Source of the DNA: Planctomycetales bacterium
GTDB taxonomy: Bacteria > Planctomycetota > Planctomycetia > Isosphaerales > Isosphaeraceae
Length of the DNA stretch: 10,300 nucleotides
NCBI GenBank assembly: GCA_027451455.1
Contig: DAIDJI010000131.1
Coordinates: 1 to 10,300 of the forward strand
Direction of reading: 5' to 3'
Part shown: piece by piece, positions 1 to 6,057 of the stretch
How the letters are laid out: every line of letters begins with the position of its first letter
How positions within the stretch are numbered: the first letter of the stretch is position 1
Made by a program: the position numbers and the translations under genes
Notes under the pieces: generated by a model
Told to the model about the DNA's origin: nothing
The model's database searches: none
The model's input: the letters and a program-made list of their open reading frames with translations, nothing else

Positions 1-830
1 CTCTCGCCATCCAGTCGGGAGATCGACCGTTCCTCCTCGAAAGCGTCCTCGGCGTGGCCGATGTCGCGGACGCGGATCGGGTAGCCCATCCGGCTGGTGA
101 CGATCAGGTCGTTGAACTCGCGCTCGGAGCGGAGCCGGCCGAGTGTCCGGAGGACCAGCTCGCGTGGGCCCTGGTCCATTCGGCCGCCAGGAACCTCCAG
201 ATTCTGCCGTTCGAGCGAGAGGCGCACCTCCTCGATCGAGAGGTTGTAACCGGCGAGCCGATCCGTATCGATAACGACGTTCATGGCCCGGGTTCGGCCG
301 CCGACCAGGTTGATCGAACCGACGCCGTTGACGGTCTCCAGCCGCTCCTTGATTTGTTTCCGGGCCAGCTCGGTTACCTCGCGGAGGTCGCGCCGGCCTG
401 AAACGGCGATGGTCATCACCGGGATCGAGCCCGTGTCAAACTTGTCGACGATCGGAGGATCGGTGCCGTCGGGGAGGTCGGCGAGGATGGTATTGACCTT
501 GTCGCGCACCTCCTGCATCCCGACGTCGCCACTCTTTGAGAGAAGGAACTGCACGGTGACGATCGAGACGCCCTCAGTGGTCGTCGACCGGAGTTCGTCG
601 ATCCCCGAGACCGTGTTGATGATGTCTTCGATCGGCTTGGTGACGGTGGTCTCCATCTCCTCGACGCTCGCGCCCTGGAGGACGGTTGTCACGGTGCAGA
701 CCGGGAAATCGACGTCGGGGAACAGGTCGACGCCCAGCTCGCCGTAGGAGACCAGGCCGAGCACGACCGGTATGGCGACCAGCACCCAGGTGAAGACCGG
801 ACGATTGATGCAGACGTCGGATATGGTCAT
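1..830 (-). CDS. RND (HAE-1/AcrB-like) efflux pump inner-membrane subunit, N-terminal part
   Basis: This is the proton-driven inner-membrane transporter of a tripartite RND efflux pump. About 276 N-terminal residues are present and the reading frame stays open to base 1, so the gene continues outside the window (full members have about 1,000-1,100 residues). The protein opens with MTISDVCINRPVFTWVL, the usual start of this family. A first membrane helix spans roughly residues 13-30, then comes the conserved stretch DLFPDVDFPV at 35-44, followed by QGASVEEME and the first porter-domain sequence. The start codon ATG has no clear Shine-Dalgarno sequence and was chosen because the N-terminus matches the family. 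The gene begins 54 bp after the adaptor stop on the same strand, so it is most likely the third gene of the regulator-adaptor-pump operon. HAE-1 members usually export hydrophobic or amphiphilic compounds; the substrate here cannot be read. Family confidence is high, drug specificity unknown. Confidence 0.95.
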   Translation of the reverse strand, partial: MTISDVCINRPVFTWVLVAIPVVLGLVSYGELGVDLFPDVDFPVCTVTTVLQGASVEEMETTVTKPIEDIINTVSGIDELRSTTTEGVSIVTVQFLLSKSGDVGMQEVRDKVNTILADLPDGTDPPIVDKFDTGSIPVMTIAVSGRRDLREVTELARKQIKERLETVNGVGSINLVGGRTRAMNVVIDTDRLAGYNLSIEEVRLSLERQNLEVPGGRMDQGPRELVLRTLGRLRSEREFNDLIVTSRMGYPIRVRDIGHAEDAFEEERSISRLDGE

Positions 831-884
831 GTTTGATAGTGGGAAAAAGGTGGAGGGGATATGGGCCGTCGCCGGGGGAGTGGG

Positions 885-2216
885 CTACTCAGGCTTGCGG
901 ACGACGATCGGGCTGCCGTCGGCGAGGTGGCTCTGCCCGGAGGTGACGACGTCGCCAGCCGCGGGGAGGCGCTCGCCGGTGATCTCGACCCAGCCCCGCC
1001 CCTCGACACCCGTTCGGATGTCGGAGAGCGCCTTCGCCTTGCCGTTGTCGACCAGGAAGACCTTGGTCACGCCGGCGAAGTGGACGACCGACTCGATCGG
1101 GACAACCGCGGCCCTGGACTGGGCTTCGACCACGATCGAGGCCCGCGCCAGACCACCGGGGCGGAGCAGCCCGCGACGGTTCGGGACCAGGGTCTCGACC
1201 TGGAAAGTTCGCGTGCTGGGGTCAACCGATGGGCTGATCCGCGCCACGCGTCCCTGGAAGGTCATTCCGGGATGAGCCCGCGAGGTTACGCGAACGTCCT
1301 GACCGACCCGGATGGCCTCAACGTGGATTTCGGGGACCCGTGACCAGAGCCGGAGCGGATCCTCGATCACGAGGTCGGCGACGGCCTCACCCTCCTTGAT
1401 GATCTGCCCTTCGGAGACCTCCTTGCGCGACAGGGAATAGGCCATCTTGCCGGTGGGGGCCAGTTCGGCCGGCGGGGCGTCGGGGTAAGGGGCCCGGATG
1501 GTCATGTCCTTGAACTGCTGCTCGGCCTTGTTCAGGGCGATTCGGGCGGCGTAGGCCTCGGCGATTGTCACACGGGCGATGAAGACCGCGTTGTCGTAGG
1601 CGGCGACCGCGGTTCGCTGATCGTTTTCGGCGTCGTCCAGTTCCTGCGCCGTCCCGGCGCCTCGCTGGGTCAGGGCGCGCTGACGGGCGAGGTTTTGCTG
1701 GGCCTTCTCGCGGGCAATCCGCTTCTCGACGACGGCCGGCGACCGCGCGATCGCCTCATCGGTGATACGCGAGGTGAGCAGGTCCTCGGTGATTCCGTAC
1801 ATCTTGACCGAGTCCTCGGCCTGCTTGCGCGTGACGCCGAGCTTGACCAGGGCGCCCAGGTACTTCGATTCCGCCTCGTCCATCGCAAGCCTGGCGTCGA
1901 CCGGTTCCAGTTCGACCAGCGCCTCACCGGGCTCAATCCGGTCACCCATGTCGTGCAGAACCTTCACCACCCGCCCGGTTCGTTTCGAGCCGACGGTCAC
2001 CTGCTCCCAACCGCGGAGGGTCCCGATCGCGTCGATTGTCCGCTCGATCGTCCGATGCTCCAGTGGAGCGATCGTTACCGGGACGGGTTTGGGCGTCTCA
2101 ACCGCCGACTTCGCGCCGTCCCCCGAGGCGCCTGGAGAATGCGGACCGCATCCACCAATCGCCGTCGCGACGAGGGCCGCCAGGATACCAAATCGCCGCA
2201 CGATTCTACTCTTCAT
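885..2216 (-). CDS. RND efflux periplasmic adaptor (membrane fusion protein), predicted lipoprotein
   Basis: This 443-residue adaptor should bridge the RND pump encoded next to it and an outer-membrane channel. Residues 1-23 form a lipoprotein-type signal: a basic start, a hydrophobic run, then IGGC with the lipidated Cys at 23. The barrel-sandwich (lipoyl-like) half-motif lies at about 69-105 (SKRTGRVVKVLHDMGDRIEPG). A long, charged alpha-helical hairpin follows at about 106-236, then the second half-motif ending near 287. The beta-barrel is at about 288-365 (GRVARISPSVDPSTRTFQVE) and the membrane-proximal domain runs to the end. The hairpin, at about 130 residues, is on the long side for this family. 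The ATG shares one base with the stop of the upstream regulator (TGATG), which suggests translational coupling. No outer-membrane channel (TolC-like) gene is visible; it could lie beyond the pump or elsewhere. Classification is secure, exported compound unknown. Confidence 0.95.
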   Translation of the reverse strand: MKSRIVRRFGILAALVATAIGGCGPHSPGASGDGAKSAVETPKPVPVTIAPLEHRTIERTIDAIGTLRGWEQVTVGSKRTGRVVKVLHDMGDRIEPGEALVELEPVDARLAMDEAESKYLGALVKLGVTRKQAEDSVKMYGITEDLLTSRITDEAIARSPAVVEKRIAREKAQQNLARQRALTQRGAGTAQELDDAENDQRTAVAAYDNAVFIARVTIAEAYAARIALNKAEQQFKDMTIRAPYPDAPPAELAPTGKMAYSLSRKEVSEGQIIKEGEAVADLVIEDPLRLWSRVPEIHVEAIRVGQDVRVTSRAHPGMTFQGRVARISPSVDPSTRTFQVETLVPNRRGLLRPGGLARASIVVEAQSRAAVVPIESVVHFAGVTKVFLVDNGKAKALSDIRTGVEGRGWVEITGERLPAAGDVVTSGQSHLADGSPIVVRKPE

Positions 2217-2842
2217 CAGACCGCCCCCGGGCCGTCGACGGCCCCCCCCTCACCGAAACCGTTCAGGATCCCGCGAAGTTGCCGATGGGCCAGGTCGGGC
2301 CCGAGCGGCTTCTCGCCGTACAGATAGTCCAGAGTGGAGGCCAGGATCAGCCCCCGAAATGCGACGCCGAAGGCCTCGACGCCGTCCACGTCGATCACCC
2401 GCGCTTCCGCGAGCCGGCGGACGGCCGCATCGGTCCATACGGCCAGCTCCGTCTTGAATGGCTCCAGCTCCCCAGCCGCCTCCGAGCGCTGCGGACCAAA
2501 GAGCAGCGAGTAGATGAATCGCGCCCGGTCCGGGTCCTCGCGACAGAAGGCGTAATGTGCCTCCAGGACCATCTCGCCGCACCGGAGCGGGTCGGCCTCG
2601 GTCGCGACCAGTCCCTTCAGCCGGTCGACCAGCCCCGCGAGCGGGACGGTCACCAGCGCCTGGGCCAGCCCCTCCTTGCTCCCGAAGTAGTAGTAGAGCG
2701 TCGGCTTCGCGACCCCCGCCGCCTCGACGATCTCGCGGACCGAGGTCGCATCATATCCCCTTTCGGCAAAAAGCTTTGCCGCCGATCGGGCAATATGGCT
2801 CGCCACCGGGCCGACCTCTCCTCTCGCCGCGGTCGCCGTCAT
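2216..2842 (-). CDS. TetR/AcrR-family transcriptional regulator of the efflux operon
   Basis: This 208-residue protein is a one-component repressor of the TetR type. The N-terminal DNA-binding domain spans about residues 12-60. It contains AAKLFAERGYDATSV and the helix-turn-helix with the hallmark VAKPTLYYYFGSKEGL. The rest is an all-helical ligand-binding and dimerisation domain, including the segment DPDRARFIYSLLFGP. Its stop overlaps the adaptor start by one base, so it is the first gene of the efflux operon. A perfect inverted repeat lies 45 bp upstream of its start, directly after a promoter-like -10 box, which fits autorepression. The ATG was chosen because it precedes a normal-length leader before the HTH. 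A GAGGAG sits about 20 nt upstream, too far to be a good ribosome site, and no closer alternative start is seen. The ligand is unknown but is likely to be a substrate of the pump. The family call is secure; the regulatory target is inferred from context. Confidence 0.95.
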   Translation of the reverse strand: MTATAARGEVGPVASHIARSAAKLFAERGYDATSVREIVEAAGVAKPTLYYYFGSKEGLAQALVTVPLAGLVDRLKGLVATEADPLRCGEMVLEAHYAFCREDPDRARFIYSLLFGPQRSEAAGELEPFKTELAVWTDAAVRRLAEARVIDVDGVEAFGVAFRGLILASTLDYLYGEKPLGPDLAHRQLRGILNGFGEGGAVDGPGAV

Positions 2843-2887
2843 GAAATGATCCCGATAATCGACTCCTCAAATCTCCATTTCGCTATG

Positions 2888-2901
2888 CTACCGAACGGTA
2901 G
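2888..2901. promoter_or_regulatory. Candidate TetR-family operator (inverted repeat)
   Basis: The 14-bp sequence CTACCGAACGGTAG has two perfect 6-bp arms (CTACCG and CGGTAG) around a central AA. It lies 45 bp upstream of the regulator ATG and begins two bases downstream of a -10-like box, so it covers the predicted transcription start. Short palindromes placed this way are typical operators for self-repressing TetR proteins. The role is inferred; the symmetry and position are seen directly. Confidence 0.65.
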
Positions 2902-2903
2902 GT

Positions 2904-2932
2904 ATTGTGGGACAGGTGGCCGAGAACGTCAA
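2904..2932 (-). promoter_or_regulatory. Predicted sigma70-type promoter of the efflux operon
   Basis: Read on the minus strand, TTGACG (five of six consensus bases, positions 2932-2927) is followed after exactly 17 bp by CACAAT (four of six, positions 2909-2904). The expected transcription start near 2897 falls inside the 14-bp inverted repeat, and the leader to the regulator ATG would be about 55 nt. No other equally good pair was seen upstream of the operon. It is a prediction from sequence match only. Confidence 0.5.
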
Positions 2933-3218
2933 GGGCGACTGGTGCCGCTCGTTGCGATCGCGCGGGATGGGGAAGCTCTCCGCATTCGTCGGGTCCGCCG
3001 GAGCAGGAAGGTGAGTGGCCGAGGCGGTGAAGTGATTCACGAGGTGATCCCGATCGGCGACCCGGCAACGCCGGAGAACCTGGCGCGAGACCAGGACGAG
3101 CGTTATGACGGAGTGGTGGCTGCCAGCCATCCCGGCGGGCCCGAGGAACGGCTCGATTCGACCGGGAAAGGGCACAAGGTCAAGGGGATTGGGATGGAAG
3201 GATGGAGTGAGAACGAGG
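2933..3218. other. Non-coding gap upstream of the efflux promoter
   Basis: This stretch lies between the acyltransferase stop and the efflux promoter, both on the minus strand. No reading frame in it resembles a protein I recognise, and the long open frames crossing it on both strands look like GC-driven artefacts. It holds two short perfect stem-loops: CCGGC-AAC-GCCGG at 3062-3074 and TGGCT-GCC-AGCCA at 3117-3129. Neither is followed by a T-run, so any role in ending acyltransferase transcription is speculative. Confidence 0.5.
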
Positions 3219-4295
3219 TCAACGTGAAGGGATGGCGGATGAGGTTCGACGTCGACGCCGGCCTCTCGATGCGGGTCGAGACGTATCTGAAGCCGTGTCC
3301 CTGATCGAGCCGGGAAGGCCGATCGCGGGCGGGGATTCTCGTCGATCCAAGTCCGCATCCTTCCGCCAATTCGAGAGCGTGGCCGGAAAGCCCCGGAGTG
3401 CCTCGGCCGACCTGCCGAGGGCCCAGGCCAGAGGCAAGGTCGCGGCCCAGAACACCGCAAGATTCAGCGGAAAGGCCAGCCTCGCGACCTGTGGGGCTTC
3501 GTAAACGAAGCCGTGGACCAGGTAGATTTCCAGGGTGAGGGAGGCGAAAAGCCCGAGCGGTCGCGCGAGTCGCGGATCAAGGGCGATCGACTGCGGCCTC
3601 GACGACGCATTGAGTCCCACCAGGCCGATCAGGATCACCGCGGTCATCGCGTGCAAAGGACCGACGTGCATCGGTATCCGGCCGGAGACCATCGCGAGCT
3701 TCAGTCCGACGTACAGCAGTAGCGTCACGACCACGATACCGAGGTCGCGGCGGGGGTGACGTCCCATCTCGGGGAGCCGGACCGCCAGCAGGCTGCCCAG
3801 GATCATCATCTGAAAGTAGTAGATCCAGCTCAGGGCGTGCAGGTCGTACCGGAAGGTCGCCACTCCAAGGTAGGCGAGGCCCAGCCCGACCAGAATGCCC
3901 CACTCCCACTTTCGATTCCGGGCCGCCTTCAGCAGGTAGAAGAATGGGTAAAAGACAACGATCTGGGCCACGAACCCGTAGGGCGTCGGCCAGAAGAGGT
4001 CGTGGAGAACCTGCCCAATCCCTCGGCCATGCCAGCCCCCTTCCCAGCCGGCCGTCCCCAGCAGAACCGCGATCCAGAGCCCGGGATAGATCCGCCCCAG
4101 CCTCCGGCGATACCAGGCAAGGAATCGCCCCTCGGACGTCCTTGGGCTCAACGCCAGGCCAAGTCCGGAGAGCAGGAAGAACATCGAGTTGCCAATCAGT
4201 CCGTCGGCGGCGAGCGGACGGAATGGGTACAGTTCCTCGAGGTGCGAATTCGCGATCAGGACGATCGCCAGGATGCGGAGCAGCGTTGTGTCCAA
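3219..4295 (-). CDS. Acyltransferase-3 family integral membrane protein
   Basis: This 358-residue, very hydrophobic protein belongs to the acyltransferase-3 family, which transfers acetyl or other acyl groups to sugars or envelope glycans from within the membrane. About ten membrane segments can be drawn between residues 5 and 295. Family signatures are RILAIVLIANSHLE near the start, with the conserved His at 18; FFLLSGLGLAL at 39-49; the basic loop WYRRRLGRIYPGLW at 61-74; and LEIYLVHGF at 255-263. The start is TTG, supported by a perfect AGGAGG eight bases upstream, and the protein then begins directly with the expected first helix. Beyond about residue 310 the tail is non-hydrophobic, rich in Arg, Ser and Asp, with a run of Arg at 346-350; it is probably a disordered cytoplasmic tail. 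The gene stands alone, divergent from the DUF1501 gene. The acceptor substrate cannot be deduced. The family call is firm. Confidence 0.88.
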   Translation of the reverse strand: MDTTLLRILAIVLIANSHLEELYPFRPLAADGLIGNSMFFLLSGLGLALSPRTSEGRFLAWYRRRLGRIYPGLWIAVLLGTAGWEGGWHGRGIGQVLHDLFWPTPYGFVAQIVVFYPFFYLLKAARNRKWEWGILVGLGLAYLGVATFRYDLHALSWIYYFQMMILGSLLAVRLPEMGRHPRRDLGIVVVTLLLYVGLKLAMVSGRIPMHVGPLHAMTAVILIGLVGLNASSRPQSIALDPRLARPLGLFASLTLEIYLVHGFVYEAPQVARLAFPLNLAVFWAATLPLAWALGRSAEALRGFPATLSNWRKDADLDRRESPPAIGLPGSIRDTASDTSRPASRGRRRRRTSSAIPSR

Positions 4296-4303
4296 GCGCG
4301 GTG

Positions 4304-4309
4304 CCTCCT
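4304..4309 (-). promoter_or_regulatory. Shine-Dalgarno site that fixes a TTG start
   Basis: AGGAGG on the minus strand lies eight bases before the TTG at 4295-4293. Its strength and spacing are the main reason to accept TTG as the start of the acyltransferase gene, since the first membrane helix follows immediately. Confidence 0.8.
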
Positions 4310-4380
4310 GACCGGGGTGGCTCGTCTCCCTGAGCGCGCAAGGAGTCTAACCCCGCCCCACGGGTCGGTCAATCCAGCGC

Positions 4381-4412
4381 GACCCTCCAACCACGGCCCT
4401 GACCCTCCAACC
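4381..4412. repeat. Short direct repeat, two copies of GACCCTCCAACC
   Basis: GACCCTCCAACC occurs at 4381-4392 and again at 4401-4412, a 20-bp period with an 8-bp spacer. It sits in the divergent intergenic region (about 244 bp) between the acyltransferase and DUF1501 genes. Two binding sites on the same DNA face would have about this spacing (close to two helical turns), but a chance duplication is equally possible. Downstream, an AT-richer patch (about 4423-4452) is the likeliest promoter area; TTGCAA at 4447-4452 has only a poor -10 partner, so I do not call a promoter. Confidence 0.5.
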
Positions 4413-4539
4413 GATCCTCGCTCAAAGAATATTCAACATCTGTCTTGCAACGGGCGTCGGGGTCGTGTGAACTTGAGAGGAAGGCCCAAGAGAGAATTCC
4501 TCTGTGGAAGGGGCCGGGTCTCGCCGGGAGGGTTCCGCG

Positions 4540-5910
4540 ATGCTGGAATTCGTGGATCGGTCGCCGCGGCGGTGCGACGGTCTGAGCCGCCGTAATTTTC
4601 TGAAAGTTGGAGCGCTGGGCTTCGGGGGCCTGACACTGGCGGATCTCCTTCGCGAGCGGTCGGAGGGAGCGCCCGCGGGCCGGACGGTCCCCGAGCGGTC
4701 AGTGATTTTGATCTGGCTCGACGGTGGACCGCCGCAGCACGAGACCTACGACCCCAAGCCCGAGGCGCCGGCCGAGTATCGGGGTCCATTGAAGCCGATT
4801 GAGACGGCGATCCCGGGGGTGCAGGTCTCGGAGTTGCTGCCCCGGCATGCGCAGCTTCTCGACAAGGTCTCGATCATCCGGTCGCTGCATCACGACAACG
4901 GCGACCATTTCGCCGCCGCACACTGGATGCTGACCGGCTATCTGGGTTCGAACGCGGTCAACAAGACTCCGCAGTATCCGTCCGCGGGATCGATCATCGC
5001 CCGGCTGAAGGGGGCGAGTGAGCCTGGGATGCCGGCCTACGTTGGCCTGCCGCGGACGCACTCCGTCGGCCTGGCGCCTGGGTACCACGGCGCGGCCTTT
5101 CTGGGATCGGCGTACAACCCGTTCAATGCTGACGGCAATCCGGCCTCGGATCGATACCAGGTTCCGAATCTCACCCTGCCGGCGGGGGTCAGTGGCGCCC
5201 GGCTGGAGGGGCGGCGCGACCTGATGGGAGCCTTCGAACAGGCCCGACGCGCCTTCGATCGCCTCACGCCCGCAGCCTCGCTTGACCGGTTCGAGGAACA
5301 GGCGTTTTCGATGGTGCTGGGCCAGTCGGCGCGTCGGGCGTTCGACCTCAAGCAGGAGGATCCGCGGCTTCGCGACCGATACTCTCGGCACGAGTGGGGC
5401 CAGAGCGCGCTGCTGGCCCGCCGGCTGGTTGAGTCGGGCGTCCGGTTCGTCACGCTGACCTTCGGCGGGTGGGACTTCCACTCCAGCCTCGAAAAAGGGA
5501 TGCACCGCGTCCTTCCGATCCTTGACGCCGCGGTCGGGACGCTGATCGAGGACCTCGACCGTCGCGGGATGCTCGACTCGACCATGGTGATCGTGATGGG
5601 CGAGTTCGGCCGGACGCCTCGGATGAACAAGAAGGGCGTGCCGGGCTCGGACGCGGTCCCAGGCCGCGATCACTGGGGACGGGTGATGAGCGTGCTCATT
5701 GGTGGCGGCGGAATCCCCGGGGGTCGGGTGATCGGCTCATCCACCGCCAGGGGCGAGTATCCGCGAAGTCAACCCCTCCGCCCGCAGGACCTGATGGCGA
5801 CCCTCTATCACCAACTCGGGATCGACCCCGAGACCACCTTCCCGAATCGCGCCGGCCAGCCGATCCGGATCGTCTCGGGCGGCGAGGCCATTCGCGAACT
5901 GATCGTCTGA
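4540..5910 (+). CDS. DUF1501 family Tat-exported sulfatase-like protein
   Basis: This 456-residue protein belongs to the DUF1501 family, related to the alkaline phosphatase/sulfatase fold and very abundant in planctomycetes. Residues 16-38 are a twin-arginine signal (SRRNFLK followed by a Gly/Leu-rich stretch), so export in folded form is expected. Conserved family stretches are LIWLDGGPPQHETYDPK at 57-73, SLHHDNGDHFAAAHWMLTG at 115-133, FGGWDFHS at 308-315, VMGEFGRTPRMN at 352-363 and the HWGRVMSVLIGGGG region at 378-391. These hold the Asp, His and Glu residues likely to bind metal. The ATG has GGAGG eight bases upstream; an in-frame GTG at 4504 would add 12 residues but lacks this support. 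Planctomycete DUF1501 genes often sit next to DUF1549/DUF1553 cytochrome-type genes. None is present here, so this copy stands alone. The substrate is unknown, with sulfated polysaccharide use only a guess from the family. Confidence 0.93.
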   Translation: MLEFVDRSPRRCDGLSRRNFLKVGALGFGGLTLADLLRERSEGAPAGRTVPERSVILIWLDGGPPQHETYDPKPEAPAEYRGPLKPIETAIPGVQVSELLPRHAQLLDKVSIIRSLHHDNGDHFAAAHWMLTGYLGSNAVNKTPQYPSAGSIIARLKGASEPGMPAYVGLPRTHSVGLAPGYHGAAFLGSAYNPFNADGNPASDRYQVPNLTLPAGVSGARLEGRRDLMGAFEQARRAFDRLTPAASLDRFEEQAFSMVLGQSARRAFDLKQEDPRLRDRYSRHEWGQSALLARRLVESGVRFVTLTFGGWDFHSSLEKGMHRVLPILDAAVGTLIEDLDRRGMLDSTMVIVMGEFGRTPRMNKKGVPGSDAVPGRDHWGRVMSVLIGGGGIPGGRVIGSSTARGEYPRSQPLRPQDLMATLYHQLGIDPETTFPNRAGQPIRIVSGGEAIRELIV

Positions 5911-5948
5911 AAGGGTCGGATCTCGATGCAAGGGGCTGCATTTGCTGT

Positions 5949-5976
5949 CGTCGGTGCCTTCCAGTAGGCACCGACG
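5949..5976. terminator. Perfect hairpin between convergent genes, probable bidirectional terminator
   Basis: CGTCGGTGCCT and AGGCACCGACG form a perfect 11-bp stem around a 6-base loop (TCCAGT). It lies 38 bp past the DUF1501 stop and 81 bp past the stop of the opposing oxidoreductase gene. The placement suits a shared terminator, but neither side carries a clear T-run, so it may instead protect 3' ends. A weaker 5-bp stem (ATCTC/GAGAT, 6015-6029) followed by TTT lies nearby on the plus strand. Confidence 0.6.
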
Positions 5977-6057
5977 GGGTCGGCTGTTGTGCCGTCCGAA
6001 GAGACCGGGCGCCGATCTCTCAGCGAGATTTTAGGACGAGGGGCGGCCTGCCGGCGA

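Noticed and set aside
2036..3304. A 422-codon open frame on the plus strand antisense to the efflux regulator and crossing the gap.
   Set aside because: It is antisense to clear TetR and adaptor coding sequence, has no recognisable domain, and is explained by high GC and codon structure of the opposite strand.
2888..3460. A 190-codon minus-strand frame covering the gap upstream of the efflux operon.
   Set aside because: Its first third overlaps the acyltransferase gene in another frame, its last bases cover the promoter and operator, and the sequence resembles no protein family.
4504..4539. GTG as an upstream start for the DUF1501 gene.
   Set aside because: The ATG at 4540 has GGAGG at good spacing, and the extra 12 residues would only lengthen the segment before the Tat motif.
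4699..5673. A 324-codon minus-strand frame antisense to DUF1501.
   Set aside because: DUF1501 motifs are conserved across the same region on the plus strand; the antisense translation shows no family signature.
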